The notes under the pieces were generated by a model that was not told the DNA's origin, ran no database searches, and worked only from the letters and a program-made list of their open reading frames with translations. A stretch of 23,463 nucleotides of DNA, from IMG/VR virus record IMGVR_UViG_3300014914_000473, positions 1 to 23,463 of that record, one strand, 5' to 3'. Numbering within the stretch: position 1 is the stretch's first letter; every line of letters starts with the position of its first letter. This DNA is from a virus. This document shows, one piece after another, positions 14,819-23,228 of this stretch. Made by a program: the position numbers and the translations under genes.

Positions 14819-16196
14819 TTTTAATATGCCCTACCAAAAAGAGAAGGAAGCCAGCGATAACAAGAAGAGCGCTCCATTGAAGCAACTGTGGAAGGCACTT
14901 CCGTTGAAGGCAGGCAGCTCTCATTCGAATGATGTGATCATACCCTTGTGTTCTCCCAACACATGGCAGCTGTTCAATCCTACTCCGGAGCAGGTAAGGA
15001 AATACGGGATGTGTACCCCCGGCGTGGATGGTCTGGTGGCTCTCAACGCTGCAAACCCAATGTACACATTCTACTTCAAGCTGCCGGTGCATGACATTCC
15101 CGCCTTTAATCGACCTGATGGGACGCAGGGATGGGCGCAAGTTCTCTGTCCGGTTCAACTCAACCAGTACTTAGTGCTGCTCGGGCAGCAGCCCTTGTTC
15201 GAGAACCCGCGTTGTGCACATTGTGAGGAGGAGGCTCGACTCTGGGAAGTGACCAACCAGAGGTGGGATACTTGTGGAACAGACAAAGGCAGTCTATCGA
15301 CGGAAGGCTACTTTGATTTTATCGAGAAAGATCCTATCCTGGGGCCTGCGCGTAAAGCTATAGCTTCGTGCAAGGTTAGGGAGAAGTACTTCATTCCGAT
15401 CTTTGATCATGCAAAATTCAGAAAGGATCGTCCGTTAGACGAAGGAGAGGCAGGAGTCGAGCATCAGGCATGGCTTGCATCTGTTGGTATTTTTGAGAAG
15501 CTGGTTATGCTGTTCGAGGCAGGTCTTCGCTTTTTTGAGAATAGCTCTGCTGGATTCCCTGTGCTGTCAATTGTCAGGGATAACACTAACTGCGTCGGTG
15601 CCAGTCTGATGAAGACCAAGTACGATGTGATCACGGTTAACAGGTTCCACGCGTACGAAGCGGACTGGGTAGCGTACTTAACTAACTATGCGGCGATGGT
15701 AGATCCTTCTAAGTTGGTCCATCTCATATCATACGAAGAGGGGCGTTTCTATGTCGAGCAGATGAAGTCGGCAGGCAATGACTACCAGGTTCCTGCGACA
15801 GCACCTCCTATAGGTGTTCCGCCTGTAGCGGGTGCAGCACCTCTAGGCACAATGGCTCCGTCCGTAGCTGCTTCTCCTCTGGGAGCACCTCCGACGTCAG
15901 CACCTCCAACAGGTGTGCCTCCTGTAGCGGGTGCAGCACCTCTAGGCACAATGGCTCCGTCCGTAGTTGCTTCTCCCATGGGAGCACCTCCGACGTCAGC
16001 ACCTCCAACAGGTGTGCCGCCTGTAGCGGGTGTAGCACCAGTGGCAGTTTCTCCGGTTCCTACACAGCCACCAGCTCCAGCACCACCAGTGGCGGTTTCT
16101 CCGGTAGCAACGGTACCTGCGGTAGCAGGGACTGCACCACCCGAGAGAGCAGCAACACCTCCGGCAGGAGACGCACCACCTAGACGTCAGTGGTAG
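14811..16196 (+). CDS. Candidate ssDNA-binding protein with Pro/Ala-rich tail
   Basis: The product is 461 residues, starting at ATG 14811 with an AGGAGG site at 14797-14802. The first ~325 residues are a globular region. It has several Cys/aromatic segments (PRCAHC at 133-138, TC at 154-155, [15 protein letters not shown] at 186-200) that fit the zinc-containing gp32-like ssDNA-binding proteins of large phages, in which Trp and Tyr stack on bases. Residues ~326-461 are almost only Pro, Ala, Val, Gly, Thr and Ser, with a 33-residue repeat. The usual acidic SSB tail is absent; the end is PPRRQW. The tail is long and uncharged except at the end, so it likely forms a flexible linker or spacer. 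The gene position, directly before recA, supports an SSB. The call is by position and composition, not by clear homology. Confidence 0.45.
   Translation: MSNFNMPYQKEKEASDNKKSAPLKQLWKALPLKAGSSHSNDVIIPLCSPNTWQLFNPTPEQVRKYGMCTPGVDGLVALNAANPMYTFYFKLPVHDIPAFNRPDGTQGWAQVLCPVQLNQYLVLLGQQPLFENPRCAHCEEEARLWEVTNQRWDTCGTDKGSLSTEGYFDFIEKDPILGPARKAIASCKVREKYFIPIFDHAKFRKDRPLDEGEAGVEHQAWLASVGIFEKLVMLFEAGLRFFENSSAGFPVLSIVRDNTNCVGASLMKTKYDVITVNRFHAYEADWVAYLTNYAAMVDPSKLVHLISYEEGRFYVEQMKSAGNDYQVPATAPPIGVPPVAGAAPLGTMAPSVAASPLGAPPTSAPPTGVPPVAGAAPLGTMAPSVVASPMGAPPTSAPPTGVPPVAGVAPVAVSPVPTQPPAPAPPVAVSPVATVPAVAGTAPPERAATPPAGDAPPRRQW
15813..16043 (+). repeat. 99-bp tandem repeat coding the Pro/Ala tail
   Basis: Two complete copies of a 99-base unit lie at 15813-15911 and 15912-16010, differing at five bases. 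A third, partial copy follows to about 16043. They encode 33-residue units starting GVPPVAG and ending TSAPPT. The near identity at the DNA level indicates a recent duplication, and the unit length is a multiple of three so the frame is kept. Confidence 0.92.
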
Positions 16197-16207
16197 AAGG
16201 GAACGCA

Positions 16208-18373
16208 ATGGCACAGGCTAAGAAGAAGCAAAAAAAGTTAGAAGCAGATCGAACTGTTGAAATTCTTAAGAAGATTTCAGCTACCAAAGAGGGTAGTGAG
16301 TTCGGGTTGCAGATGATGGATGTAACAAAGATAGCTGACGTACCGCGTACCCCGTCAGGGATTCTTAGCCTGGACCTTGCACTCGGAGGGGGTTATCCTT
16401 GTGGTCGAATAATCGAGATGTTCGGTCCAGAGGGAGGCGGTAAGACTACAGTTGCTCTCCACGCCATGGCAGAAGCACAGAAGCGTGGGGGGACAACTGC
16501 TCTTGTAGACGTGGAGCATGCGTATGATCCCTCGTATGGAACCAGGGTGGGTATCGACCATGCGAAAATGTTGTTCTCTCAGCCGAATAGTGGGGAGCAG
16601 GCATTGTCTACAGTAGACATGCTGTGTGATCATCTGAAAAAAGGTGATGTGATCGTAGTGGATTCGGTGGCGAACCTTACTCCGCAGGCTGAACGTGACG
16701 GAGAGATGGGGGACACTCACGTAGGTCTGCTGGCTCGATTGATGAGTCAGGCGATGCGCAAGCTCACGTCGAAGGTATCCGAGTCAGGTGTTACCCTAAT
16801 CTTTATTAACCAAATTCGCCACAAGATAGGTGTCATGTACGGGTGTTTTCATGAGGATACGCCTGTAATATTTGTTGATGGGTCTCAGCATAGTATTCGT
16901 GAAGTAGTTGAGCAAAAGTTGGAAGGTCCCTTACTTTCTTTTAACGAAGAGGCAGGGCTATTTGAACCTAGAAAAATTATTAATTGGTTTCAAAATGGAG
17001 CGCTAGATACGAACGCAGGGGAACAGTGGCTGACCATATCTACCTCTTCTGCGGGAGGCCCCAATGGTAATATGAGTTTTACTTGTACACCTGGCCACAC
17101 GGTATACAAGTGTGAGTGTAGCAAATCCGCGTCCTCCTCTCTGGAGCTGAAGAAGGTGCCAGCATCAGAGTTGAAATTAGGCGATAAGCTTGTTTCGTGG
17201 TGTGAGGTTAGGCTGGGCTTGAATTCTTTTTACCAAGATATTTTGTATGGTACGATGTTAGGGGATGGCTGTTTAAGGCTCAGGTCTGTTTCAACCGCGT
17301 GTTTAAGTTTAGCGAATCAAGAGCAACCTGATTACCTGAAGTGGAAGTTAACTAAACTTGAGGGATTGAACTTTACCTTAGCGGGTAATGCAACACGTCC
17401 TCGGTGGGATTCTTCCTATACAACTGAGCTTGCCAATTTACGACGTGTTTTTTATTCAGAAGATGGAAGCGGCTTTAGGGGGGTTCCTTCTATGAAGGAG
17501 TTATCTCCGCTATCTGCTGCGGTTTGGTACATGGATGATGGGTGTTACTCTAAAAGTCATAGGAGGGGTTTCATATCTGCTAAGAGGTTTTGGCCTTCGC
17601 GGTTAGATGAGGTGGAGTCTCTACAAAAACTTTTGTGTTCTCTTATAGGGTGCGATACTGAGGGGGTTGTGATCGATCACACAGGGAAGGGGTTACGTAT
17701 AAACGTAGCAGCATTCGCACAGTTTAGTAAGAAAATAGCCGTGTACGTACCTGCGTGTATGCAGTATAAGCTTAATCCCGTGGATAGAAATCGCTATGTT
17801 GATTTTGATACAGGGGATCTAGAAAAAGTTCAGAGGATTCCTTACCTGGTGGATGTGCGTCAGATTGCAGTAGGTTCAACTCGTAAGCATCGAGCTAAGC
17901 GAAAGTATGATTTACAGGTTGAAGGCAATAGGAACTACCTCGTAGGGGGTAGTCATCGTGGCGTGGTAGTCCATAATAGTCCCGAAACGACGCCCGGTGG
18001 AAATGCTTTGAAATTCTACGCTTCCCAGCGACTGGACATCCGTCGTATCGCTAAGCTCAAAGAGACGGATGAACGCAATAACCCTTTGGGGCATATGGTG
18101 AGGATCAAGATAGTCAAGAACAAAGTTGCTCCTCCTTTCCGGGAGGCTGAGCTTGAGATCTACTACGGCTATGGGTTTCTTCGAGCGGCAGATCTTTGTC
18201 TGCTCGGGGTAGCGGAGGGTATTATAACGCGGAGCGGTACATGGTATTCCCTCGACGGTGTGAACCTGGGGCAGGGAGCGGAGAAGACCAAGCACTATCT
18301 GGCCAGTAACCCGGATAAGATGGATATGATCGAGGAGAAGGTGAGGGCAATATATGCACGTAACAGTACCTAA
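16208..18373 (+). CDS. recA: RecA recombinase interrupted by an intein
   Basis: The precursor is 721 residues. I chose ATG 16208 with a GAAGGGA site; GTG 16190 is also open in frame. The RecA exteins total 343 residues: 1-212 and 591-721. They show Walker [10 protein letters not shown] (73-81), VDVEHAYDP with the catalytic Glu E103, Walker [13 protein letters not shown] (148-159), the [14 protein letters not shown] segment (199-212) and then, after the intein, [22 protein letters not shown] and [13 protein letters not shown]. Spliced, these give a standard RecA that pairs homologous DNA and may help replication restart. The intein sits exactly in the L2 DNA-binding loop, so unspliced protein should be inactive. 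A candidate SSB precedes it and SbcCD follows. The stop overlaps the next start by 20 bases. Confidence 0.97.
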   Translation: MAQAKKKQKKLEADRTVEILKKISATKEGSEFGLQMMDVTKIADVPRTPSGILSLDLALGGGYPCGRIIEMFGPEGGGKTTVALHAMAEAQKRGGTTALVDVEHAYDPSYGTRVGIDHAKMLFSQPNSGEQALSTVDMLCDHLKKGDVIVVDSVANLTPQAERDGEMGDTHVGLLARLMSQAMRKLTSKVSESGVTLIFINQIRHKIGVMYGCFHEDTPVIFVDGSQHSIREVVEQKLEGPLLSFNEEAGLFEPRKIINWFQNGALDTNAGEQWLTISTSSAGGPNGNMSFTCTPGHTVYKCECSKSASSSLELKKVPASELKLGDKLVSWCEVRLGLNSFYQDILYGTMLGDGCLRLRSVSTACLSLANQEQPDYLKWKLTKLEGLNFTLAGNATRPRWDSSYTTELANLRRVFYSEDGSGFRGVPSMKELSPLSAAVWYMDDGCYSKSHRRGFISAKRFWPSRLDEVESLQKLLCSLIGCDTEGVVIDHTGKGLRINVAAFAQFSKKIAVYVPACMQYKLNPVDRNRYVDFDTGDLEKVQRIPYLVDVRQIAVGSTRKHRAKRKYDLQVEGNRNYLVGGSHRGVVVHNSPETTPGGNALKFYASQRLDIRRIAKLKETDERNNPLGHMVRIKIVKNKVAPPFREAELEIYYGYGFLRAADLCLLGVAEGIITRSGTWYSLDGVNLGQGAEKTKHYLASNPDKMDMIEEKVRAIYARNST
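16844..17977 (+). mobile_element. RecA intein with LAGLIDADG homing endonuclease
   Basis: The intein is 378 residues. It begins with Cys ([13 protein letters not shown]) and ends with VVVHN, followed by Ser as the +1 residue, all the residues needed for splicing. Block B is [10 protein letters not shown] (T82 and H85 of the intein). The homing domain shows two LAGLIDADG-type motifs, [10 protein letters not shown] (133-142) and AAVWYMDDG (225-233); both keep an acidic residue, so cleavage activity is plausible. Block F is around [14 protein letters not shown]. The DNA is visibly richer in A and T than the recA exteins on either side, a sign of acquisition from elsewhere. The cleavage site would be the intein-less recA L2-loop codons. 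Confidence 0.95.
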
Positions 18374-18647
18374 GTCAACTTCATTCGAACAGGTTTGCTG
18401 GGGGATTGTGAATGACGAACTGCATAGGCTTAGTGATGATTTTCTATTGGAGGATGTCGATCTACTCTGCCAGTACGTGGTTGTTCGCTTCCTCAAGACA
18501 TCCCCCCACGTCCATGGAAGGACTGTCACAAAGGACTTGACTTCCAAGTTGCTGGGTTTTGTGGAAGAGATCTACCCCGTGATGGTTACGTTTATAACCA
18601 TGGCGAACTCCCTTCCGGTAAGAGAGCTGGAAAATGAAACAAATTAG
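18354..18647 (+). CDS. Hypothetical small protein
   Basis: The product is 97 residues, starting at ATG 18354 within the end of recA, preceded by an AGGTGAGGG site. I do not recognise it. It is helical and rich in Val and Leu in the middle ([16 protein letters not shown]) with acidic patches, and no membrane segment is clear. It overlaps the following SbcD-like gene by 14 bases, so it belongs to the same transcript and may be a cofactor of recombination, but no evidence shows that. Confidence 0.6.
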   Translation: MHVTVPKSTSFEQVCWGIVNDELHRLSDDFLLEDVDLLCQYVVVRFLKTSPHVHGRTVTKDLTSKLLGFVEEIYPVMVTFITMANSLPVRELENETN

Positions 18648-19746
18648 GTTCATTGCGTACGGTGATATACACCACGACAGGAAGGCAGCGAGGTGTCTTA
18701 CACTGGAGGATACCTTGGGGGTGGAGCAGCAGGTCCACGAGCGGGTAGCGCAAGGTGCTTTTGACTTCTCTGTGTTTGTGGGAGATCGTTTTCTGAAACG
18801 TGAACCCGAAGATGAGATTAAGGTCAAGGCAGACAGAGCACTCGCAGGTTTCCTTCAGTTGCGACCCAATGCTCCGCACTACCACCTGATAGGTAACCAT
18901 GACTGGACCAAGAACAATAGGGATTGGCATACGTCAGAGTCGTTGAAGGGTATCTCCAACCTGGTGATGCTGGACAAGCCTCTCACTATAGATATGTCGG
19001 TGCAGGGAAAGGACTACCTGATCCATGCGCTCCCAGCGGATGTTCCTTTTGATGCGGCGCAGTATGCTGCGGATGGACTCGCATTTAATCTCTTCCTGTT
19101 TCACGGTATCGTAAAAGGATCTCTCATGTCAGAGAGTTCCAGTCGAGTGTTTGACGATGGCATCAGCTTGGCAGAGATTGATCTGCCTGGGTGGGATATG
19201 GTGCTCGGAGGAGACATTCATGTTCCTCAGACGATTCCTTTTGTCAACTGCGAGGGTGGTTACACAGGGTCAGTGCTCCAGCGCACACGTGCAGATGCAG
19301 ATCAACGTCGTGGTTGGTTGGAGGTCACTGCCACGAAGGAGTCTACCGGCTGGTCCGTCGAGAAAGTCTTTGTACCTACTCGTAACTTTTTTCACCGTGA
19401 AGTGTGGCACGTGGACTCCGCCACCACGTACGAGAGTATTAGCGTGAATGAGGACTTCGTGAGTGATAACGCCGTGGAGATAAAACTGGTGGGTGCACGC
19501 CAGGATGTCGACCGGGTTGCTGACGACGGTCGCTGGGTTAACTACAAGAATATCATGTGTGCGCGTAGCATCGAAGTGATACGTGAGTACCAGGTGGAGC
19601 AGAGTGAAGCCGTAGTGGATATGAGTGTTTCGAGTAGTGCGCTGGATGATCTGACTCTCTACTTGGGGAGTGGTTTTGCAAACATAGGTACGCTATCTCA
19701 AGACAAGATCTTTGCGGTAGTGAAAAAGATGCAGGGTGTACTGTGA
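18634..19746 (+). CDS. sbcD: SbcD/gp47-like calcineurin-type nuclease subunit
   Basis: The product is 370 residues. The metallophosphatase motifs appear in order: GDIHHD (10-15), VGDRF (49-53; the usual second Asp of GDxxD is not at the normal spot), GNHDW (87-91), FHG (156-158, H157) and GGDIHVPQ (192-199, D194 and H196). Between 210 and 230 the stretch YTGSVLQRTRADADQ matches the SbcD/Mre11 region after the fifth motif. This subunit cuts DNA ends and hairpins together with the SbcC ATPase encoded at 19960. In T4 the equivalents (gp47/gp46) resect ends for recombination-dependent replication. The start is ATG 18634, overlapping the previous gene; its ribosome site is weak, so it likely depends on coupling. 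Confidence 0.92.
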   Translation: MKQIRFIAYGDIHHDRKAARCLTLEDTLGVEQQVHERVAQGAFDFSVFVGDRFLKREPEDEIKVKADRALAGFLQLRPNAPHYHLIGNHDWTKNNRDWHTSESLKGISNLVMLDKPLTIDMSVQGKDYLIHALPADVPFDAAQYAADGLAFNLFLFHGIVKGSLMSESSSRVFDDGISLAEIDLPGWDMVLGGDIHVPQTIPFVNCEGGYTGSVLQRTRADADQRRGWLEVTATKESTGWSVEKVFVPTRNFFHREVWHVDSATTYESISVNEDFVSDNAVEIKLVGARQDVDRVADDGRWVNYKNIMCARSIEVIREYQVEQSEAVVDMSVSSSALDDLTLYLGSGFANIGTLSQDKIFAVVKKMQGVL

Positions 19747-19783
19747 GTACACAAAACATAGAGCTGGAAAAGGAGAACATCGA

Positions 19784-19960
19784 ATGCCCAAGTTTATCGA
19801 TTACGAGTGCGAAAACTGTGGATACGTCGAAGAAGAAATGTTCGGAGACACAGAGCAGCAGCCCGAGGCTCTCGAACAAAAATGTTCCGAATGTGGAGGA
19901 GCACTGAAAAGGGGACTCAATGTCAAAAGCAACTGTCAAATCTGGAAGCAGCATATCTAA
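19784..19960 (+). CDS. FmdB-like zinc-ribbon protein
   Basis: The product is 58 residues, starting at ATG 19784 with an AAAGGAG site at 19769-19775. It begins MPKFIDYECENCGYVEE and has two CxxC pairs (C10, C13 and C33, C36, the second in CSECGG), the pattern of the small FmdB-type zinc ribbons. Its function is not established in general. Here it lies between the two subunit genes of the SbcCD nuclease, with its stop overlapping the SbcC start (TAATG). That suggests it might be a partner or regulator of the complex, though it could also be a passenger. The frame is open further upstream to 19736, but the ATG chosen has the good ribosome site. Confidence 0.75.
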   Translation: MPKFIDYECENCGYVEEEMFGDTEQQPEALEQKCSECGGALKRGLNVKSNCQIWKQHI

Positions 19961-22023
19961 TGCTAACGATTAGGTACATCAACCCTACAGGGATGTTCAG
20001 CTATGGCCGTTCGCACAACATTGATGTGGAGCACAAAGGTCTTGTTAATCTGGTTGGAGTGAACGACGATAAGGGCGGTGACTCTAATGGTGCTGGCAAG
20101 TCTTCACTGTTCAATGCAATGTGTGAGATCCTTTACGGGGAGAACCCTACTGGGGTTTCAGGTAACGAAGTAGCCAATCAGGTGATGGATTCAGGCTTCG
20201 CAGGCCGGGTCGAGTTCTGTTCCTGGGAAGGCATTTACTACCGTGTTACCTACTGCAGGGCATGGAAGGAAGACTTCTACCCGGTAGACACTGACAACAA
20301 GGTGAAGTATCGAGGAGCAAAGCCCAGTTTGTTTTTTGATAAGTTCGAGGACGACCAGTGGAAGGACGCGAGAGCGGATAGCATGAAGAATACAAAGGAG
20401 CTTATCGTCGAAGCTCTTGGTATTACTTACGGTCGGTTCCTTTCTATTGCATACCTGAGTCACCGAATAGGATCTTTATTCCTTCGTGGTACCAATGCTG
20501 ACCGCATGGACATCATGGCAGGTATTACCGGAGTGGAGGAGTGGGATAATATCCTGGTCAATGCCCGTGCGAAGAAGCTGAGCATCCAGCATGAGAGTGC
20601 TGCAGCTCAGCAAAAGCTTTCACATGAAGAGGGGGCGCTTGCTCAATTGCAGATCCGTCTGGTGCAGATGGAATCCGCTGACTACCCTGCGCAACTCGTT
20701 ACACTGGGTGAATCACTTAAGAAGGGTGTAGACTCACTTGCTTCTATCGAGGAGATTATCATCCAGAAGCAGGAAGAGGTAGAGGGACTCTCGGCTGACC
20801 TGGCCTCTGCGTACGAGCGTACCGGAGCAGGCGACCTGTCTCAGCAGATTTCTGATCTTGCGGTTAAGGAGTCGGAGTTGAGGAACCCTTCCTTCATTGA
20901 CGATTCACTGCCTGAGTTTGATCCGGTCCATCGTCAGAATGTAGAGTATAAGCGCATTGAGCTGGACAGGCTTCGCGGGACGATACGTGCGGTGACTGGA
21001 GAGGCTGATGTATGGGCACTGGAGGAGTGTCCTACCTGCGGTTCTACCATAACTGAGACGATGCGAAAGCAGGTCCAGTCTAAAGTGGACAAGCTGGAAG
21101 AGGAGAACACGGCCCTGGAGGGTGAGTGGGTCTCGCTGGTTAAGTTGTGCAACGCAGAAGAGGAGAAGGTACAGAAAGCCCGCCAGACCAAGTACAACAA
21201 ACGTCTTAAGAAGGCGGACAAGCTGAAGGATCAGGTGGCTGAGCTACGCGTACAACTGAAGAATAGCACCGTGGAGTATGAACGTGTTGGTGGCCTTGTC
21301 AATCAGGTGAATGCAGACCTGCAGCAAGCCAAGGTCACCCGGGCGCAGCTGGGAGGTGCCCAGGCATCTTTTACACAGCAGCAGGCGGACGTGAAACTCA
21401 GAGTAGACGAAGTAGAATCTCTCAAAAATTCTATACAGGTAAAGGAGGGGCTGATTGCTCCTTTAAAGGCCAACGTGGATTCAGATACAGAGGAGCTTGC
21501 AATTCTTGGGTGGGTGATCCAAAATGTTCCTTACATCAAGTTGCACCGTATGTCCGTAGCGATGAGCCATCTCTCCGATAAAGTGAACGGTTATCTGTCT
21601 GACATGGGAGACACTGTGCGAGTGAACATCACGAGTTTCGACGAGAAGAAGTCTACCAAGGGTGCAGGTGACGTCAAGGATATGCTCAAGTCCGAGGTGA
21701 AGGTGGAAGTGATTGACGGTGAAAAGAATATCGATCCCCGGCTTTACTCGGACGGGGAGACCTCCAAGATCTCGAACGCACTTATCCGTGCATTACACGA
21801 GTTGGCGATGCAGGGTGGTCATGGTTGTAATCTGATTCTTCTGGATGAAATCTTTTCATTTGTAGATCTTAATAATTCGCAGAGACTTGCAGAGAGTTTT
21901 AGGGATGTAGGGAAAGGCACCACACTGGTGACGGACAATTCAGGTTATGTCAATGACCTGATGGAATTCGCTGAGGTCTGGGTGGCGCGTAAACGTAACG
22001 GGATGACGTTACTGGAGGCATAA
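19960..22023 (+). CDS. sbcC: SbcC/gp46-like SMC-type ATPase subunit
   Basis: The product is 687 residues. ATG 19960 overlaps the upstream stop; the frame is open to 19807 but the region before the Met is a shadow of the zinc-ribbon gene. Walker A is GVNDDKGGDSNGAGKSS (33-49), with an extended loop before the GKS as in several phage SbcC proteins. Long coiled coils cover about 205-350 and 370-510, with a zinc hook CPTCG (C357, C360) at the turn. The C-terminal lobe has a signature-like SDGETSKISNAL (597-608) and Walker B LILLDEIFSFVD (625-636). It is shorter than E. coli SbcC (about 1050), typical for phages. It drives the SbcD nuclease. Confidence 0.93.
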   Translation: MLTIRYINPTGMFSYGRSHNIDVEHKGLVNLVGVNDDKGGDSNGAGKSSLFNAMCEILYGENPTGVSGNEVANQVMDSGFAGRVEFCSWEGIYYRVTYCRAWKEDFYPVDTDNKVKYRGAKPSLFFDKFEDDQWKDARADSMKNTKELIVEALGITYGRFLSIAYLSHRIGSLFLRGTNADRMDIMAGITGVEEWDNILVNARAKKLSIQHESAAAQQKLSHEEGALAQLQIRLVQMESADYPAQLVTLGESLKKGVDSLASIEEIIIQKQEEVEGLSADLASAYERTGAGDLSQQISDLAVKESELRNPSFIDDSLPEFDPVHRQNVEYKRIELDRLRGTIRAVTGEADVWALEECPTCGSTITETMRKQVQSKVDKLEEENTALEGEWVSLVKLCNAEEEKVQKARQTKYNKRLKKADKLKDQVAELRVQLKNSTVEYERVGGLVNQVNADLQQAKVTRAQLGGAQASFTQQQADVKLRVDEVESLKNSIQVKEGLIAPLKANVDSDTEELAILGWVIQNVPYIKLHRMSVAMSHLSDKVNGYLSDMGDTVRVNITSFDEKKSTKGAGDVKDMLKSEVKVEVIDGEKNIDPRLYSDGETSKISNALIRALHELAMQGGHGCNLILLDEIFSFVDLNNSQRLAESFRDVGKGTTLVTDNSGYVNDLMEFAEVWVARKRNGMTLLEA

Positions 22024-22025
22024 CA

Positions 22026-22490
22026 ATGGGTAAGAAGTCGTACGATAATTTTGTTGAGTTTGTTCAAGGGGAGTTTGGTGTCACTGCAATCGAACATCCA
22101 AACGAGGGTGTTGAGGGTGCGGTGATCATCCTGGGTACTTGTGGGGGTCGTGGTTTTATGGGAGGGATCGGGAATCTCTCGAATGATCTCCAGGATGTAT
22201 TCTTTCCGCTGGCCTACCAGGAGTTGCCTAATCGTGACTCCGCGACAGGAGAGGTGATAGGGGTGCACCCCTCACTGGGGAATGCGTTTGCAGCGATGGG
22301 ACTCCTCCCCTTCCAGCTCTTGAAGTTGGATTCTATCTACTTCCTGAGTAGTGGACGTGAGCGGGATCGGATGATGGCAGAGGAGTACGGCAAGGCACTC
22401 TTACAATATCGTGCACAGGAGAGTAACATTCACATGGCAGGCACTCCTAAGATAGTGGCACCTACGGGTGGACCACTCAAGGCGTTATAG
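22026..22490 (+). CDS. Hypothetical protein
   Basis: The product is 154 residues, starting at ATG 22026, two bases after the SbcC stop, with a GGAGG stretch at 22014-22018. I do not recognise it. It has a Gly-rich segment, LGTCGGRGFMGGIGNLSND (36-54), that is not a P-loop, and later regular helix-like stretches (MGLLPFQLLKLDSIYFLSSG). There is no signal peptide or transmembrane helix. Its location after sbcC and before a RusA-like gene places it in the recombination operon, but no role can be named. Confidence 0.7.
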   Translation: MGKKSYDNFVEFVQGEFGVTAIEHPNEGVEGAVIILGTCGGRGFMGGIGNLSNDLQDVFFPLAYQELPNRDSATGEVIGVHPSLGNAFAAMGLLPFQLLKLDSIYFLSSGRERDRMMAEEYGKALLQYRAQESNIHMAGTPKIVAPTGGPLKAL

Positions 22491-22491
22491 G

Positions 22492-22746
22492 ATGAGCGGG
22501 CCGGGGAGTATGGTACGCCGGGATAAGGCGGCACAGAAGGCGAAGAGTCGGGCCAAGAGGGTCGATCAGGTGAAGTACGAGATTGATAATAATGATATCG
22601 TACTGTTGAGCGGGCCTTACGCAGGGAAGTATGCCTCCCAGGTGTTCACTCAAGGGGTCAAGGAGCGCGACTGGTTGATCAAGAATCTTTGGTTTACCCA
22701 CGATGCAGACGTGATGGCGATCATCAGGGGTTTATTGTGTCAGTGA
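22492..22746 (+). CDS. Small hypothetical protein, possibly DUF3820-like
   Basis: The product is 84 residues. ATG 22492 begins one base after the previous stop; the frame is open eight codons upstream. The first ~30 residues are very basic (RRDKAAQKAKSRAKR). The rest (LLSGPYAGKYASQVF, then KERDWLIKNLWF) resembles the short 'GPYAGK...WL' pattern seen in small phage proteins related to the exodeoxyribonuclease X C-terminal region. This likeness is weak. It overlaps the start of the RusA-like gene and could be a DNA-binding accessory, but this is inferred only from its basic N-terminus. Confidence 0.55.
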   Translation: MSGPGSMVRRDKAAQKAKSRAKRVDQVKYEIDNNDIVLLSGPYAGKYASQVFTQGVKERDWLIKNLWFTHDADVMAIIRGLLCQ

Positions 22747-23228
22747 TCACCCCCGAGCCTATACGTATAGTGCCTCGCACTTATACATTTGTGATCAAAG
22801 GGAAGCCCTGGGTTCAGAAAAATAATTTATTTATATATTACCGTAACCCTCGTGCGAAGACGGGGGCGTTTGTTGGACACTCGAAAGACCTTGGAATTGC
22901 TAGGGATTCGATGTCCAACGAGTTATACTTGAGATACAGGGAGCAGGGTGGGCGATCACCAATCGACTATCCTATGGATCTGTTTCTTGTATTTTATGTA
23001 GAGAGGCAACATGAACCTGATCTGGATAACCTGCCTGCTATCGTGTGCGATGCTATGCAGGGGATAAAGGTGAAAGGTGTAAAGGGAGCCAGGGCATCTG
23101 CGATCATCGTAGAGGACAAATTGGTAAGGACGATACAAACCCGTAAGATTGTGAAAGGACACATTGATTATGTCGGAGAACCACGAACAGAAATCACAGT
23201 TAGCAGAAGCTTCTATGGACTCAAGTGA
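22737..23228 (+). CDS. rusA: RusA-like Holliday junction resolvase
   Basis: The product is 163 residues if it starts at GTG 22737, which sits six bases after an AGGGG site; GTG 22743, which overlaps the previous stop (GTGA), would give 161. The protein starts TYTFVIKGKPWVQKNN, like the RusA N-terminus with a beta strand and the GKP-W/R motif. The catalytic region reads EPDLDNLPAIVCDAMQG, matching the D-x-DNL-x-K/A-x-x-x-D-A-L motif with two aspartates, and IIVEDKLVRTIQTRKI supplies the third (VED). RusA cuts four-way junctions made during recombination. It fits with RecA, SbcCD and SSB upstream. Length is near the ~120 of E. coli RusA plus a short insertion. It overlaps the final gene. Confidence 0.85.
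   Translation: MSVITPEPIRIVPRTYTFVIKGKPWVQKNNLFIYYRNPRAKTGAFVGHSKDLGIARDSMSNELYLRYREQGGRSPIDYPMDLFLVFYVERQHEPDLDNLPAIVCDAMQGIKVKGVKGARASAIIVEDKLVRTIQTRKIVKGHIDYVGEPRTEITVSRSFYGLK

Noticed and set aside
15813-16043. CRISPR-like or origin iteron array
   Set aside because: The units are directly adjacent, in frame and protein-coding with no spacers, so this is a coding tandem duplication.
15782-16214. Reverse-strand frames with repeated Gly/Ala or Leu/Cys-rich peptides
   Set aside because: They are antisense shadows of the Pro/Ala tail repeat, with no ribosome sites or partner genes on the - strand.
19743-19907. A 54-residue frame with a GTGA overlap after sbcD
   Set aside because: The junction style fits its neighbours, but most of the frame is a Ser/Lys-rich shadow of the zinc-ribbon gene, which has the clear CxxC motifs and the AAAGGAG site.
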